From the NCBI GenBank assembly GCA_023910675.1, contig JAAVWC010000002.1:124001-188000 (forward strand): a stretch of 64,000 nt of DNA. The letters run 5' to 3'. Positions 46,497 through 54,593 of the stretch are shown here, piece after piece. The notes below the pieces were generated by a model that was not told where the DNA came from, did no database searches, and saw only the letters and a program-made list of their open reading frames with translations. The position numbers and the translations under genes were made by a program. How positions within the stretch are numbered: position 1 is the stretch's first letter; every line of letters begins with the position of its first letter. Source of the DNA: Gemmatimonas sp. GTDB lineage: Bacteria; Gemmatimonadota; Gemmatimonadetes; Gemmatimonadales; Gemmatimonadaceae.

Positions 46497-46670
46497 CGCG
46501 CCCACCGCGCGCTGCCTTGATTGGGAAGTTTCGGGCAAAGGGGTCAGAGTCGTTTTCCGACTCTGACCCCTTGAATCCCTGACCCCTTGAATCCCTGACC
46601 CCTTTGGCGCTGCTTTGGCGCGCTGGGCGCCCACCGCGCGCTGCCTTGATTGGGAAGTTTCCGTTGCGAG
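46497..46670. repeat. Palindromic repeat flanked by two copies of the GGGCGCCCACCGCG repeat
   Basis: CCCACCGCGCGCTGCCTTGA occurs at about 46501 and again at about 46630, as at 23527. Between them is the palindrome CAAAGGGGTCAGAGTCGTTT / CCGACTCTGACCCCTTGA (46536-46575), extended by two more ATCCCTGACCCCTTG units to 46606. Confidence 0.8.
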
Positions 46671-46745
46671 TGGTCTGTTCCGACGTCATCATCCGGCTGA
46701 TGCCGAAGCAGCATGTCCTCTGTGAACCCCTTCGATCTTGACCCC

Positions 46746-47636
46746 ATGAACGACCTGACGCGCAACGCCCTGATCACGAGTGTGTTTCTCATTGCTGGTA
46801 GCAAGCTTGGGGCGCAGCCAGCAAGCGAGTCCAAGGCCGGGCAGGTACAGGTCACCATCGCGCACAGTCTGCTTCCCATACAGCGACAGGGGGCTCAGGT
46901 TGCGTTTCGCTACATCGATGGCCCGGCGAATGCGGCCTACCCCGTGGACACCATCTCCGCGACCTATCGGCTGAGCCAGCGGGCATTCGCTCAGGCCATC
47001 ACCCTCGGTGTGCAGTACGCGGTGACCGATCACCTCAGGACATCGTTCAGCGTCCGGCCGTATCTCAACTCATTCCGGTCCAACACGGCCAAGAACGCCC
47101 AGGTGTACGGGGTGCAGTTCGATTTGGGCGCTGACTACACGCTTCGGCTCGCGGATGGTGTCGGTCTGGCCGTTGGCAGCGCGGTTTCCAGAGTGATCGG
47201 AGGCTATGGCATTGCATCGGGGGGACCAAGAAACAAAGACTACCTGATGGTGGATCAGACCAAGCTCTACGATCAGGATATCGGGTTTCACGTCGTCGAC
47301 CAGGCGTGGGCGGTATCGCCACGTGTGGGCCTCCAGGTACGCGCAAAGCCCAACATCGTCCTATTTGCCAACACCGGATTTCAGCTGGCATTTGCCCGGA
47401 ATAGCCGCATCAACATCGCCGGTACCGTGAAGGATGGCGATGTAAAGTGGACCCGTCGGAATTTCTCGGACCCCGACCTGTCGTTACGCATCGATGACAA
47501 GAGAGTCGAAAACGGCATGAGCAAGCAACTGCCATACGGCTTTTCGGGAATGCAGCTTGATCTTGGGGCGGCCTTCACATTCAAGAGCAAGAAGGACCGT
47601 CCGGGAAATGCCGCCCGAGGCTCACGGGCGAAGTAG
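46746..47636 (+). CDS. Probable outer-membrane beta-barrel protein
   Basis: 296 residues from ATG 46746, which opens a signal peptide (ALITSVFLIAGSKLGAQ). The mature sequence alternates in the pattern of barrel strands (VQVTIAHSLL, AFAQAITLGVQYAV, LRTSFSVRPYL, VYGVQFDLGADYTL, GVGLAVGSAVSRV, AVSPRVGLQVRA, IVLFANTGFQLAFA, MQLDLGAAFTF). It has no recognised family and no obvious partner. The Arg/Lys-rich tail after the last strand is unusual for a barrel. Confidence 0.65.
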   Translation: MNDLTRNALITSVFLIAGSKLGAQPASESKAGQVQVTIAHSLLPIQRQGAQVAFRYIDGPANAAYPVDTISATYRLSQRAFAQAITLGVQYAVTDHLRTSFSVRPYLNSFRSNTAKNAQVYGVQFDLGADYTLRLADGVGLAVGSAVSRVIGGYGIASGGPRNKDYLMVDQTKLYDQDIGFHVVDQAWAVSPRVGLQVRAKPNIVLFANTGFQLAFARNSRINIAGTVKDGDVKWTRRNFSDPDLSLRIDDKRVENGMSKQLPYGFSGMQLDLGAAFTFKSKKDRPGNAARGSRAK

Positions 47637-47654
47637 GTCTCGTCTCGGCAGCAT

Positions 47655-48269
47655 CTACTTGCCTGCTGCCAAGTCCCTCTCCGCCACGAGCGCGAGCACG
47701 GAGTTGATCAGCCCTGCGGCGTCGGCGCGACCGATCCGCTCTCGCAACGGACCTTGTTGCAGGAGCTGCGCGACGCCGTGCACCAGGCCCCAGGCATGAA
47801 GCGCGCGTGGCGTCAGCGACGGTTCGCCCATCTTGCGGAGAAAGGCGCGGAACGCCCGCTCAGAGGGCCGGTCGAGATCCGGCGGCACGCGTCCGCCACT
47901 TGGCGGGACGATCTCGCGACTGAACATGAGTGCGAAGTGCCCAGGATAGGCCGCCGCGAAACCGATGTACGCGTGACCCAGCGCGCGGATATCGTGGTCC
48001 GGCGCCTGGTCAAGCGCTGCCCCGAGCTGCTCGAAGCCCTCAGCCGCGAGCGCCGTCAGGAGTCCAGCGCGATCACCGAACGTCGACTGGAGCGCGGTGT
48101 GCGAGACGCCGATTGCGCGCGCCATCGCCCGCAGGTTCAGCGCGGCGATCCCGTCGCGCGCGATGCTCGCCGCCGCCGCCTCAAGTGCCGTGCGGCGCAA
48201 GTCGCCGTGGTGGTACGGTCGACGACTTTTCACGCGTTTTGCACGTGTGGTGCTCTTGGACACAGGCAT
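47655..48269 (-). CDS. TetR/AcrR-family transcriptional regulator
   Basis: 204 residues from ATG 48269. The N-terminal HTH (YHHGDLRRTALEAAAASIARDGIAALNLRAMARAIGVSHTALQSTFGDRAGLLTALA) is typical of the TetR family; the C-terminal half with HDIRALGHAYIGFAAAYPGHFALMF is the WHG/TetR_C_33 type. It is divergent from the secreted-protein/epimerase operon and probably represses it and itself through the dyad near 48350. Confidence 0.93.
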   Translation of the reverse strand: MPVSKSTTRAKRVKSRRPYHHGDLRRTALEAAAASIARDGIAALNLRAMARAIGVSHTALQSTFGDRAGLLTALAAEGFEQLGAALDQAPDHDIRALGHAYIGFAAAYPGHFALMFSREIVPPSGGRVPPDLDRPSERAFRAFLRKMGEPSLTPRALHAWGLVHGVAQLLQQGPLRERIGRADAAGLINSVLALVAERDLAAGK

Positions 48270-48326
48270 AGGGGAAGAATGCGCGCGCCTTGGCGGCGGG
48301 GCAACGGCCGGACGCACATCTTGCCA

Positions 48327-48368
48327 TTGACAAGATTCGGGACTGTCCTATCTTTCCAGTGTAAAGAT
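48327..48368 (+). promoter_or_regulatory. Sigma-70-type promoter with overlapping TetR operator dyad
   Basis: TTGACA (48327-48332) and TATCTT (48349-48354), 16 bases apart, drive the rightward operon. The dyad ATCTTTCCAGTGTAAAGAT (48350-48368; arms ATCTTT/AAAGAT) overlaps the -10 box, as expected for TetR repression. Confidence 0.65.
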
Positions 48369-48401
48369 TGGCGAACCCATCCATCCTTGTGAGATCCCCC
48401 C

Positions 48402-49001
48402 ATGTTCCGCTCCAGCATCCGCGCTGCCCTCCTCCTCGCCGCCGTCACGGTCACGTGTGAGGCTGCATTCCCGACCGTGGCGAGTGCGCAGGCAACGCCC
48501 GTTGCGACCGACACGGCCGCCCGTCGGATCGTCCTGAAGCTCGATCCTCCCTTCTTCTTCACCGGGGGATATGGCGGCGCGCTCGGAATCCGTCACCGCG
48601 GACTGGAGGTCGGCGTGATGGGCTTCTCGGCGCCGCTCCCAGCTGTCTTCCGGGACCAGTTCCTGTCGAACGCCAAAGGACGGACCGTCACCCGAAACAT
48701 CGGGCTGGAGCTGTACGCCCAAAAGGATGTCGCCCAGTGGCGCTGGCCGATCAGCGTCGGTGCGTTGATTTCCTACGATCGCTTCAAGCTGCGTGACGCC
48801 GCGAACGTATTGCGGCAGACCGACGCTTTCTATGTCGCGCCGCGGGCCGCCATTCGTATCCCCGTGCTCCACTCGCGCGTCTTCTTCGAACCGGCCCTTG
48901 GCCTCGCCGTTCGACTGTGGGAAAAAGACCGCGCCGCGCAGCCCACGCGTGCCATCGCGCCCCTCTCCTTCTTGACCATCGGAGTTCCCCTCAATGACTA
49001 G
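48402..49001 (+). CDS. Secreted protein of unknown function, TetR-controlled
   Basis: 199 residues from ATG 48402. Signal AALLLAAVTVTCEAAFPTVASAQ; mature part with strands (RRIVLKLDPPFFFTGGYGGALGIRHRGLEVGVMGFSA, NIGLELYAQK, ISVGALISYDRFKL, FYVAPRAAIRIPV, RVFFEPALGLAVRL, FLTIGVPL) suggests a small beta-barrel. The stop overlaps the epimerase start, giving a coupled two-gene operon divergent from the TetR gene. Confidence 0.75.
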   Translation: MFRSSIRAALLLAAVTVTCEAAFPTVASAQATPVATDTAARRIVLKLDPPFFFTGGYGGALGIRHRGLEVGVMGFSAPLPAVFRDQFLSNAKGRTVTRNIGLELYAQKDVAQWRWPISVGALISYDRFKLRDAANVLRQTDAFYVAPRAAIRIPVLHSRVFFEPALGLAVRLWEKDRAAQPTRAIAPLSFLTIGVPLND

Positions 49002-49977
49002 CGCTGCACAGAGCATCCGCCCGCTGCACGTTGTTTTCGGCGGCGGGCAGGTTGGTCGTCATCTCGTGGATGCACTGCTGGGCCGCGGCTGCCGCGTGCG
49101 CCTCTGCACGCGCACACAGCGGAGCGCGCCGGACGACTTCGAGACGGTTACTGGCGATGCGCTGGACCCGATCTGGTGTCGAGCGGCCGCCTCGGGCGCC
49201 TCCGTCATCTACCACTGTCTCGACGCACCGTACACCACCAAGGATTGGGCGCGCGCCGTCCCGCAATTCGCCGACAATCTGATCGGTGCGGCAAAGGCCG
49301 CCGGTGCGCGCCTGGTCGTCCTCGACAACGTGTACGCGCTCGGTCATCCAGTGGGCGGCATCCTTCGCGCGGATGCGGCGCTCAAGCCGGTGAGCGGCAA
49401 GGGCGAGATCCGCGCACGCGCCACCGAGCGACTGCTCGCGGCCGATGCGCGCGGCGACGCCGCGATCGTGATTGGGCGCGCCAGTGAATACTACGGGCCG
49501 CGCGGTCGCTTGAGCTACTTCGGCGATCAGTTCTGGAGTGCTGCGCTCACCCCCAAGCCAATCCGCACGATCATCCCGTTGGACCAGCCGCACACATATT
49601 CGTACATCCCCGATGTCGCCCGGGCACTCGCGGAACTTGGGACGACGACCAAACCGGTCACCGGGCGCGCCTGGATGTTGCCGTGCGATGATGCGAGAAC
49701 GACGCGGGCGCTCATCATCGACTTCGCCGCGGCCCTCGGCCGAGCCCCCGATATTGAGGAGACACCGCGTTGGATGTTTCCGCTGCTTCGCCCCTTCATT
49801 CCGTTCCTGCGAGAGTCGGCGGAGATGCGGTACCAGTGGGAAGCGCCGTTCGTCGTCGACGACGCGCCATATCGCAGCAACTTCGACGAGCGCGCTACCC
49901 CAGCGACCACGGCCGTCAGCGAAACGATCGCGTGGGCGAGAGCGCACTACGCGTCGCAGGCGGGTGGGAGAAAGTAG
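48994..49977 (+). CDS. NAD-dependent epimerase/dehydratase (extended SDR-like)
   Basis: 327 residues from ATG 48994. N-terminal Rossmann motif VVFGGGQVGRHLVDALLGRG (G-G-x-V-G, atypical of the classical GxxGxxG), then DALDP, VIYHCLDAPY, LVVLDNVYALG and ASEYYGPRG, which correspond to the SDR beta-strands and the YxxxK-type region (the expected Tyr-x-x-x-Lys is not obvious, as in atypical SDRs). Substrate unknown. Second gene of the TetR-controlled operon. Confidence 0.85.
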   Translation: MTSAAQSIRPLHVVFGGGQVGRHLVDALLGRGCRVRLCTRTQRSAPDDFETVTGDALDPIWCRAAASGASVIYHCLDAPYTTKDWARAVPQFADNLIGAAKAAGARLVVLDNVYALGHPVGGILRADAALKPVSGKGEIRARATERLLAADARGDAAIVIGRASEYYGPRGRLSYFGDQFWSAALTPKPIRTIIPLDQPHTYSYIPDVARALAELGTTTKPVTGRAWMLPCDDARTTRALIIDFAAALGRAPDIEETPRWMFPLLRPFIPFLRESAEMRYQWEAPFVVDDAPYRSNFDERATPATTAVSETIAWARAHYASQAGGRK

Positions 49978-50004
49978 ACGGCACGCCCCGATCGCGCGCG
50001 CCAC

Positions 50005-51306
50005 TTACCGACGGAGTACCCGCGCGATCTCTGCTGCGGCCTTTGTGCCGCTGATCCACGCCCCGGCTACGGTCACCGCGTGTTCTCCCCGGGCGGCTTC
50101 GCCCGCGAACCAGAGTCTGTCAGCAAGAGGGGTGGCATAGCGCTGGCGTGCCTTCATCGCGCCCACCTTCGAATGCGTATAGGCGCCGCGCGCCAACGGA
50201 TCGCCAAGCCAGTCGGTCGTGAGGACCGCCGTCGAGATATCTGCAGAGCCGACCACATCGGCCAGAAGACCCCGCGCCACTTCGATGCGCGCTCGCGTTC
50301 CGGCGGCGAGCAGATTGCGGGCCGTATCGCCGGTCAGCATCACGGTTGCCACGCTCCGGTCAGGCGAAAAATGCAACCCATGGGTCAGTCCCTGCGCGAC
50401 CGGCCCGGTGGCGATGGCGTACTCCGGCAGATCGGGGCGCGAGCGGACCAGTTGAAAGCCCACCTTCTCGAAGACGCCCATCGGCAGGTCGGCTACCGCC
50501 TGCCGCAGCTCGTCCGGCAGCTCCGGGAAGAAACGGATGGTGTTCGCCGCCAGCAACGATGTTGGCAGTGTCACAATGACCGCTCGCGCCGTCAGCGTTC
50601 CGAAGGCGCCGGAGAGCGCCACCCCGTCCGACGTTTGCCAGCGAATGTCGGACACTGGTGTGGACAGGCGGATGTTGAGGCCCCGCGCCAACGACTTGAC
50701 CAGTTCGCCGTAGCCGCCCGAGACTTGCAGGTCACGCCCAGACCCTAGCGACAGATAGTCGTGTAGCGAAACGCGCTCCGGCTCTTCGGCCATTTCAATG
50801 GAGGGCAGTGTCAGCGCCACAGCCCCCCAGCGGTCAGGGTTCGGGGCCAATCTCGACAGCGGGCGGTCCGGCCCGAACAGGGAAGGCAGGATGCCTCGGC
50901 GCTTCATCTGCGAAATGGCCCGATGGTACGCATCGTGGTCGGCCTCAACGCGAGGCGAACCGGCTTCAAAAAGCTGCCCACTTTCGGGTTCACTGGGACT
51001 GAGATCGAGCCCCAACCCCTGCGCCAGAGAAACCAACGGGTTTCTTTGCGCGATGTGCAACCAGTGCGCCCCCATGTCGAAGGGCTGGCCGAGGCCGTCA
51101 ACGGTCCAGGTCCGGCCGCCCACCCGGTCGCGCGCTTCCAGCACCACATAGCTGAGCCCTGCTGCGGACAGCGCCCGGGCGGCGGCGATCCCGGCAGCCC
51201 CTGCCCCGACGATCGCCACATCCACCTGAGCAGCCGTTTGCGCCCAGGCACGTCGCAAGATCGCCGCGCTCGCCAAGCTCAGGACCATCTGTCGTCGTGT
51301 CAGCAC
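50005..51306 (-). CDS. FAD-dependent amine oxidase (flavin monoamine oxidase type)
   Basis: 433 residues from GTG 51306, selected because TAGGAAGA lies just upstream and the next residues form a Tat-like signal (LTRRQMVLSLASAAIL). FAD site VAIVGAGAAGIAAARALSAAG, then VLEARDRVGGRTWTVDG, MGAHWLH, and the C-terminal RLWFAGEAARGEHAVTVAGAWISGTKAA are the hallmarks of the monoamine oxidase/phytoene-desaturase-like amine oxidase family. It would oxidise amines in the periplasm. Substrate unknown. Confidence 0.9.
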   Translation of the reverse strand: MLTRRQMVLSLASAAILRRAWAQTAAQVDVAIVGAGAAGIAAARALSAAGLSYVVLEARDRVGGRTWTVDGLGQPFDMGAHWLHIAQRNPLVSLAQGLGLDLSPSEPESGQLFEAGSPRVEADHDAYHRAISQMKRRGILPSLFGPDRPLSRLAPNPDRWGAVALTLPSIEMAEEPERVSLHDYLSLGSGRDLQVSGGYGELVKSLARGLNIRLSTPVSDIRWQTSDGVALSGAFGTLTARAVIVTLPTSLLAANTIRFFPELPDELRQAVADLPMGVFEKVGFQLVRSRPDLPEYAIATGPVAQGLTHGLHFSPDRSVATVMLTGDTARNLLAAGTRARIEVARGLLADVVGSADISTAVLTTDWLGDPLARGAYTHSKVGAMKARQRYATPLADRLWFAGEAARGEHAVTVAGAWISGTKAAAEIARVLRR

Positions 51307-51488
51307 CGCTGTCTTCCTAGATTCGAGAAAATGTCCCGATGATTCGGGCCTACTCCACCGGGAGCGTTGGGCGACACGTCTGCGGGACGTTGTGCCGATC
51401 GAACCCAATGACAGAGCTCGCTTGAGTGTAAGGCTACGCCGCCGTGTCGCCAACTCTCACGCTGGACGCGGCGAAGCCCAAGGCCAAA

Positions 51489-51592
51489 GGAGGCTAAAAG
51501 GGGTCAGAGTCGTTCAACGAGTCTGACCCCTTTGAGCAATGGAGGCTAAAAGGGGTCAGAGTCGTTCAACGAGTCTGACCCCTTTGAGCAAT
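51489..51592. repeat. Tandem duplication of a palindromic repeat (2 x 52 bases)
   Basis: A 52-base unit from GGAGGCTAAAAGGGGTCAG to TTTGAGCAAT, containing a full palindrome, occurs twice in exact tandem (51489-51540, 51541-51592). The palindromes are at 51496-51534 and 51549-51587. The truncated PAS gene abuts the right end. The gap 51307-51488 has no visible gene. Confidence 0.92.
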
Positions 51593-51730
51593 GAGCGGGC
51601 GTCCCACCATTTCGGCGGCGCTCCATCCGAACAGCGCGGTGGCCGCAGAATTCCAGCCGACCACCACCCCGGTGGCGTCGGTGAGGATGGCCGCGTCTGT
51701 GAGTGCCGCGAGGAGTTGCCGTGGAGGCAT
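51593..51730 (-). pseudogene. PAS-domain gene, cut at the palindromic repeat
   Basis: From ATG 51730: MPPRQLLAALTDAAILTDATG.. VVVGWNSAATALFGWSAAEMVGRPLI, the first 46 residues of a PAS domain (typical G-W-N-x-A-A...F-G-W...E..G). The sequence then runs into the repeat, so the rest of the sensor protein is gone. Nothing recognisable is seen between 51731 and 51899. Confidence 0.75.
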
Positions 51731-51899
51731 GGCGAATGGGCAGTTCGATAGAAACGTCGAACAGGGTCCCGTGAATGTAGGCTCTGATGGACTGCCTCGC
51801 GAGCGCCGAGGAGCGGACGGGTGACGACCGTCCCGCCGGATACGGCGCGTCCACGCTGACGCGTTGCACACCGACCACGCATCGTCTCATCTTTGGGTC

Positions 51900-52175
51900 A
51901 TGACCGGAAAACAGTACACGCTGATCGGACCAGACGGCATCGAAGTGCAGAGTGCTGTACCAGGCACCCTTGGCGGAAACCGCCGGCTCAAGATCTATGG
52001 GCAGCTCGACTGCCGCAGCGCGATCGGCTCGCTCCCCACGGGCTATGCGAAGCATCGGGTCTTCTTCGCGGACGAGGCGACGGCCATCGCGGCCGGCTAC
52101 CGACCGTGTGCCACCTGCATGCAGGCGGAGTACGGCGCGTGGGTCGAGGAAGCCATGCGCTCGGGGCGCCTCTAG
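51900..52175 (+). CDS. Small Ada-like Zn-binding domain protein
   Basis: 91 residues from ATG 51900. LKIYGQLDCRSAIGSLPTGYAKHRVFFADEATAIAAGYRPCATCMQAEYGAW resembles the N-terminal zinc domain of Ada, with three Cys (LDC, PCATC) available for metal and the characteristic VFFADEATAIAAGYRPC stretch. No methyltransferase domain is attached. It may be a stand-alone methyl-phosphotriester sensor or a small Zn protein; function inferred only. Confidence 0.7.
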   Translation: MTGKQYTLIGPDGIEVQSAVPGTLGGNRRLKIYGQLDCRSAIGSLPTGYAKHRVFFADEATAIAAGYRPCATCMQAEYGAWVEEAMRSGRL

Positions 52176-52177
52176 CG

Positions 52178-52256
52178 TGGCGAAACTCTTCGGCGATCGG
52201 GAAGGCGTGATGGCGTTCGCGGAAGGTCCCGCAGACCATTCCCTCCCACTCTCCCC
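52178..52256. repeat. Repeated short coding-like segment, copy 1
   Basis: GCGATCGGGAAGGCGTGATG, GCGTTCGCGGAAGGTCCCGC, ACCATTCCCT. A close copy lies at 55676-55755. Both encode (R/G)DRE.V..FAEGPA.HSL in one frame, so this is a fragment of the same unknown gene. Confidence 0.65.
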
Positions 52257-52263
52257 ACCTCGC

Positions 52264-52341
52264 ATGCGCAGACTCGCGCTCGTCTCTTTGCTGGTCAGCT
52301 CCGCCGCGTGCGCGCCGCGAGCGCCAGCGACCCCGCCATAA
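52264..52341 (+). pseudogene. Lipoprotein signal peptide remnant
   Basis: MRRLALVSLLVSSAACAPRA with lipobox SSAAC, then a stop after APATPP at 52341. The mature protein is missing. It directly precedes a propeller-protein fragment, so the two may have been one gene joined by deletion, or separate pieces. Confidence 0.5.
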
Positions 52342-52439
52342 ACGACCGGTACATTTATCCGCATAGGTGCTCGCTCTCGCGCCCATCGATCGCGCGATCT
52401 CGACCACGACGGACATGGACGAGAAGAACACCAAAAGCA

Positions 52440-52947
52440 CGTTACCGGCGAGCCGTTTCTGCTCCCCGATGGCAAGAGCGTGTACATCTACACGTTCAAC
52501 TGCGGGCTCTATCTCGTGCGCAGCATCGAGAGCGGCACGCCCACCACGAGCTTCGTGAAGAGCTTCACGGGCAAGGGGTGCGGTGTGCCGCTACTCATAG
52601 GGCACTTCTGGATTCAGACCGTGCCCGAGTCGTTCTCGGTGGTGTCGCTCGACATCAGCGACCCCGAGCATCCGCGCGAGGTGTCGTCGGTCAATATTGG
52701 GAAAGACGAGTCTCCGCATTGGCTCGCCGCCGACCCGACCAACACGCGCCTCGTGCTCAACTCCGGCGGCAGCACCGGCAATCGTCTCTTCATTGTAAAC
52801 TTCGATAGGGAAACGGGCGCGCTGGCGATTGATAGGCGCTTTCGCGATGTGAATGACACCATGCCCGGGCTCAAGATGTCGGCGCGTCGGTGGCCGAATG
52901 GATGGACGGGGACGGTGTGGCCGCATGGGAGTGTGTTTTCGCGGTGA
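52440..52947 (+). pseudogene. C-terminal part of a beta-propeller-type protein
   Basis: Frame without a convincing start: GEPFLLPDGKSVYIYTFNCGLYLVRSIESG, VPESFSVVSLDISDPEHPREV, GKDESPHWLAADPTNTRLVLNSGG, NRLFIVNFDRETGALAIDRRF, ending RRWPNGWTGTVWPHGSVFSR. Repeated SVVSLDISDP / LFIVNFDRETG units are like YncE or selenium-binding-type propellers. A shorter and more damaged copy lies at 30900-31095. Confidence 0.65.
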
Positions 52948-52962
52948 GGTCGAGGCGGTTTG

Positions 52963-53040
52963 TTCAAGGGGTCAGAGTCGTTGAACGGATTCAACAACTC
53001 TGACCCCTTGAACTGTGTACGAACGACTCTGACCCCTTTG
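52963..53040. repeat. Palindromic repeat with duplicated right arm
   Basis: TTCAAGGGGTCAGAGTCGTT ... CAACTCTGACCCCTTGAA and, after GTGTAC, a second GAACGACTCTGACCCCTTTG. Lies between the propeller fragment and the DUF433 gene. Confidence 0.85.
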
Positions 53041-53155
53041 GCCCACGGCATATGGCGGACGAGGCGGCCAACTTGTAGCACGCGTGGTGACGGCTTGTCG
53101 TTAGACGGATACAATCTGTTGGTGTACGTTGAGAAAACACTCTGGAGGGTCGCCA

Positions 53156-53371
53156 GTGCTACCAAATCCGTTGATCACCAGTTCTCCTGAGCGTCTCGGC
53201 GGGACCCCGGTGTTCGCCGGCACCCGCGTGCCAGTGCAGGGGCTTATTGATTACTTGGAAGCGGGCCATCCTTTGGATCATTTTCTGGATGAGTTCCCGA
53301 GCGTCTCGCGCGAACACGCGGTCGCCGTCCTTGAGCTCGCCAAGAGCGCCCTGATCTCGCCGGCCGCCTAA
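53156..53371 (+). CDS. DUF433 antitoxin (VapB-like), upstream of an IS-split toxin
   Basis: 71 residues from GTG 53156 with GGAGGG eight bases upstream. The core ITSSPERLGGTPVFAGTRVPVQGLIDYLEAGHPLDHFLDEFPSVSREHAVAVLELAK is a classical DUF433 domain. DUF433 proteins are usually encoded with a DUF5615 PIN-like toxin. Here the stop TAA is part of the CTAA target site of an IS5-family element, which separates it from the toxin remnant at 54594. Confidence 0.9.
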   Translation: MLPNPLITSSPERLGGTPVFAGTRVPVQGLIDYLEAGHPLDHFLDEFPSVSREHAVAVLELAKSALISPAA

Positions 53372-54589
53372 GGAAAGTCTGATCAGGTGAGTTGATTCGG
53401 CGGATGTGGATAACATCGCGCTGCGATACCACGTCGGAGCGCGAGCGGGCGCTGTTTTGCGTCATTTCGCGTGGCAATCGTCGGCAGAATCGGTGCGTAC
53501 GGGTCGATGTCGCCCGCTTGCGCCGCGCGCGCCGACACTACGTGCCTTGATGCTGGAGTTGGTACGCGCGCAGGTCCACGCGCATCCGGAAGAGATTGGC
53601 CAAGGCGCACGCCGCGTACGCGCGGACCGTGTTCTTCACCAAGCCGCGATACCGGACCTTCGTGAACCCAAACACCCGCTTGATCACATGAAACGCATGC
53701 TCGACGCGCGCTCGGGTCTTCGAGCGCGTGCGGTTGATGGCGTCTTTATACGTCGTGCGCGGGCCGCTCTTGTTCACCAGGTACCGCCCACCACTCAACT
53801 CCCACTGCAGTTTGTCCTCGGCCTTGTCGTACGCGTTGTCGCCGTGCAGCGTCGTTTCCTGCCCATGCAGCAGATACGGCAGCTGCGTGATGTCGGCCGC
53901 CGCGGCGTGGGTCGTGACCACCGAGTGGATCACGCCGCGCCGGTCGGTGCCGATGGGCAGTTTCATCCCGAAGTACCACGGGTTGCCCTTCCGCGTCTGC
54001 TTCATCTCCGGATCGCGCGTCTTGGTCGCATTCTTCGTCGAGCTCGGCGCCGCGATAATCGTGGCATCCACGAGGGTGCCCGCCTTGAGCAGCAGGCGCC
54101 GCTCGCTAAGCAACGTGTTGACCGCGGCAAACATCTGCGCGGTGAGCTGATGGCGTTCCAACAGATGCCGGAACGTGAGGATCGTCGTCTCATCGGGCAC
54201 GCGATCCTCGCCGAGTTCGATGCGCGCAAAGCGGCGCATGGATTCGGAGTCGTACAGCATATCCTCCGCCGCGGGATCGGCGAGATCGAACCACTGCTGC
54301 AGGAAGTAGATCCGGAGCATCGTCGCGAGCGGCAGGGGGCGCCGGCCGTTGCCCGCGACGGCGTAGTGGGGCCGCACGAGCGCTTCCAGCGCGGCCCACG
54401 GCGTCACGGCGTCCATTTCCTGGAGAAACTGCTCGCGCCGGGTGGTCTTTCGCTTGCTGTCGTACGCCACGCTCGCCAACGTCCGCTGCTCGCTCATCCG
54501 GCCTCTCACTCGTCGAAGAAAGTCATCCCCGCGCCTCGCGCCATGATAACAAATCGCCGGCGAAAGTGCACGACTTAATCAGAGATTCC
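53372..54589 (-). mobile_element. Complete IS5-family insertion sequence, 1218 bases
   Basis: Left end GGAAAGTCTGATCAGGTGAG (53372) and right end (reverse complement GGAATCTCTGATTAAGTCGT, ending 54589) form imperfect terminal inverted repeats. CTAA duplications at 53368-53371 and 54590-54593 are the 4-base YTAA-type targets of IS5. It inserted between a DUF433 antitoxin and its DUF5615 toxin. Confidence 0.9.
53538..54497 (-). CDS. IS5-family transposase (DDE)
   Basis: 319 residues from ATG 54497 (GAGAGG upstream). DUF772-type N-terminal domain (PWAALEALVRPHYAVAGNGRRPLPLATMLRIYFLQQWFDL), then DDE residues: Asp in LVDATIIAAPSSTK, Asp in LHGDNAYDK, and Glu in ARVEHAFHVIKRVFGF. Full-length and without visible lesions, so it may still be active. 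Confidence 0.93.
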   Translation of the reverse strand: MSEQRTLASVAYDSKRKTTRREQFLQEMDAVTPWAALEALVRPHYAVAGNGRRPLPLATMLRIYFLQQWFDLADPAAEDMLYDSESMRRFARIELGEDRVPDETTILTFRHLLERHQLTAQMFAAVNTLLSERRLLLKAGTLVDATIIAAPSSTKNATKTRDPEMKQTRKGNPWYFGMKLPIGTDRRGVIHSVVTTHAAAADITQLPYLLHGQETTLHGDNAYDKAEDKLQWELSGGRYLVNKSGPRTTYKDAINRTRSKTRARVEHAFHVIKRVFGFTKVRYRGLVKNTVRAYAACALANLFRMRVDLRAYQLQHQGT

Positions 54590-54593
54590 CTAA

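Larger units (their letters stand above)
46047..46745. other. Upstream region of the giant gene and repeat-rich gap
   Basis: About 700 bases with no well-supported gene. It holds a plausible minus-strand promoter for the giant gene (TTGCAC near 46166-46171 and TTATAT near 46134-46139, read on the minus strand), the 11-bp tandem repeat (46181-46224) and the palindromic repeat block (46497-46670). A plus-strand frame at about 46308-46520 (IIPPDLDVVIIMTANRAEAE) might be a decayed gene fragment but could not be assigned. Confidence 0.5.

Noticed and set aside
46308..46520. Small plus-strand gene with IIPPDLDVVIIMTANRAEAE
   Set aside because: Reads into a repeat and shows no assignable family, so only mentioned within the gap.
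51546..52487. 313-residue minus-strand frame covering the Ada-like gene
   Set aside because: Runs through repeats and is antisense to a well-supported gene; only the PAS piece (51593-51730) in a different minus frame is real.
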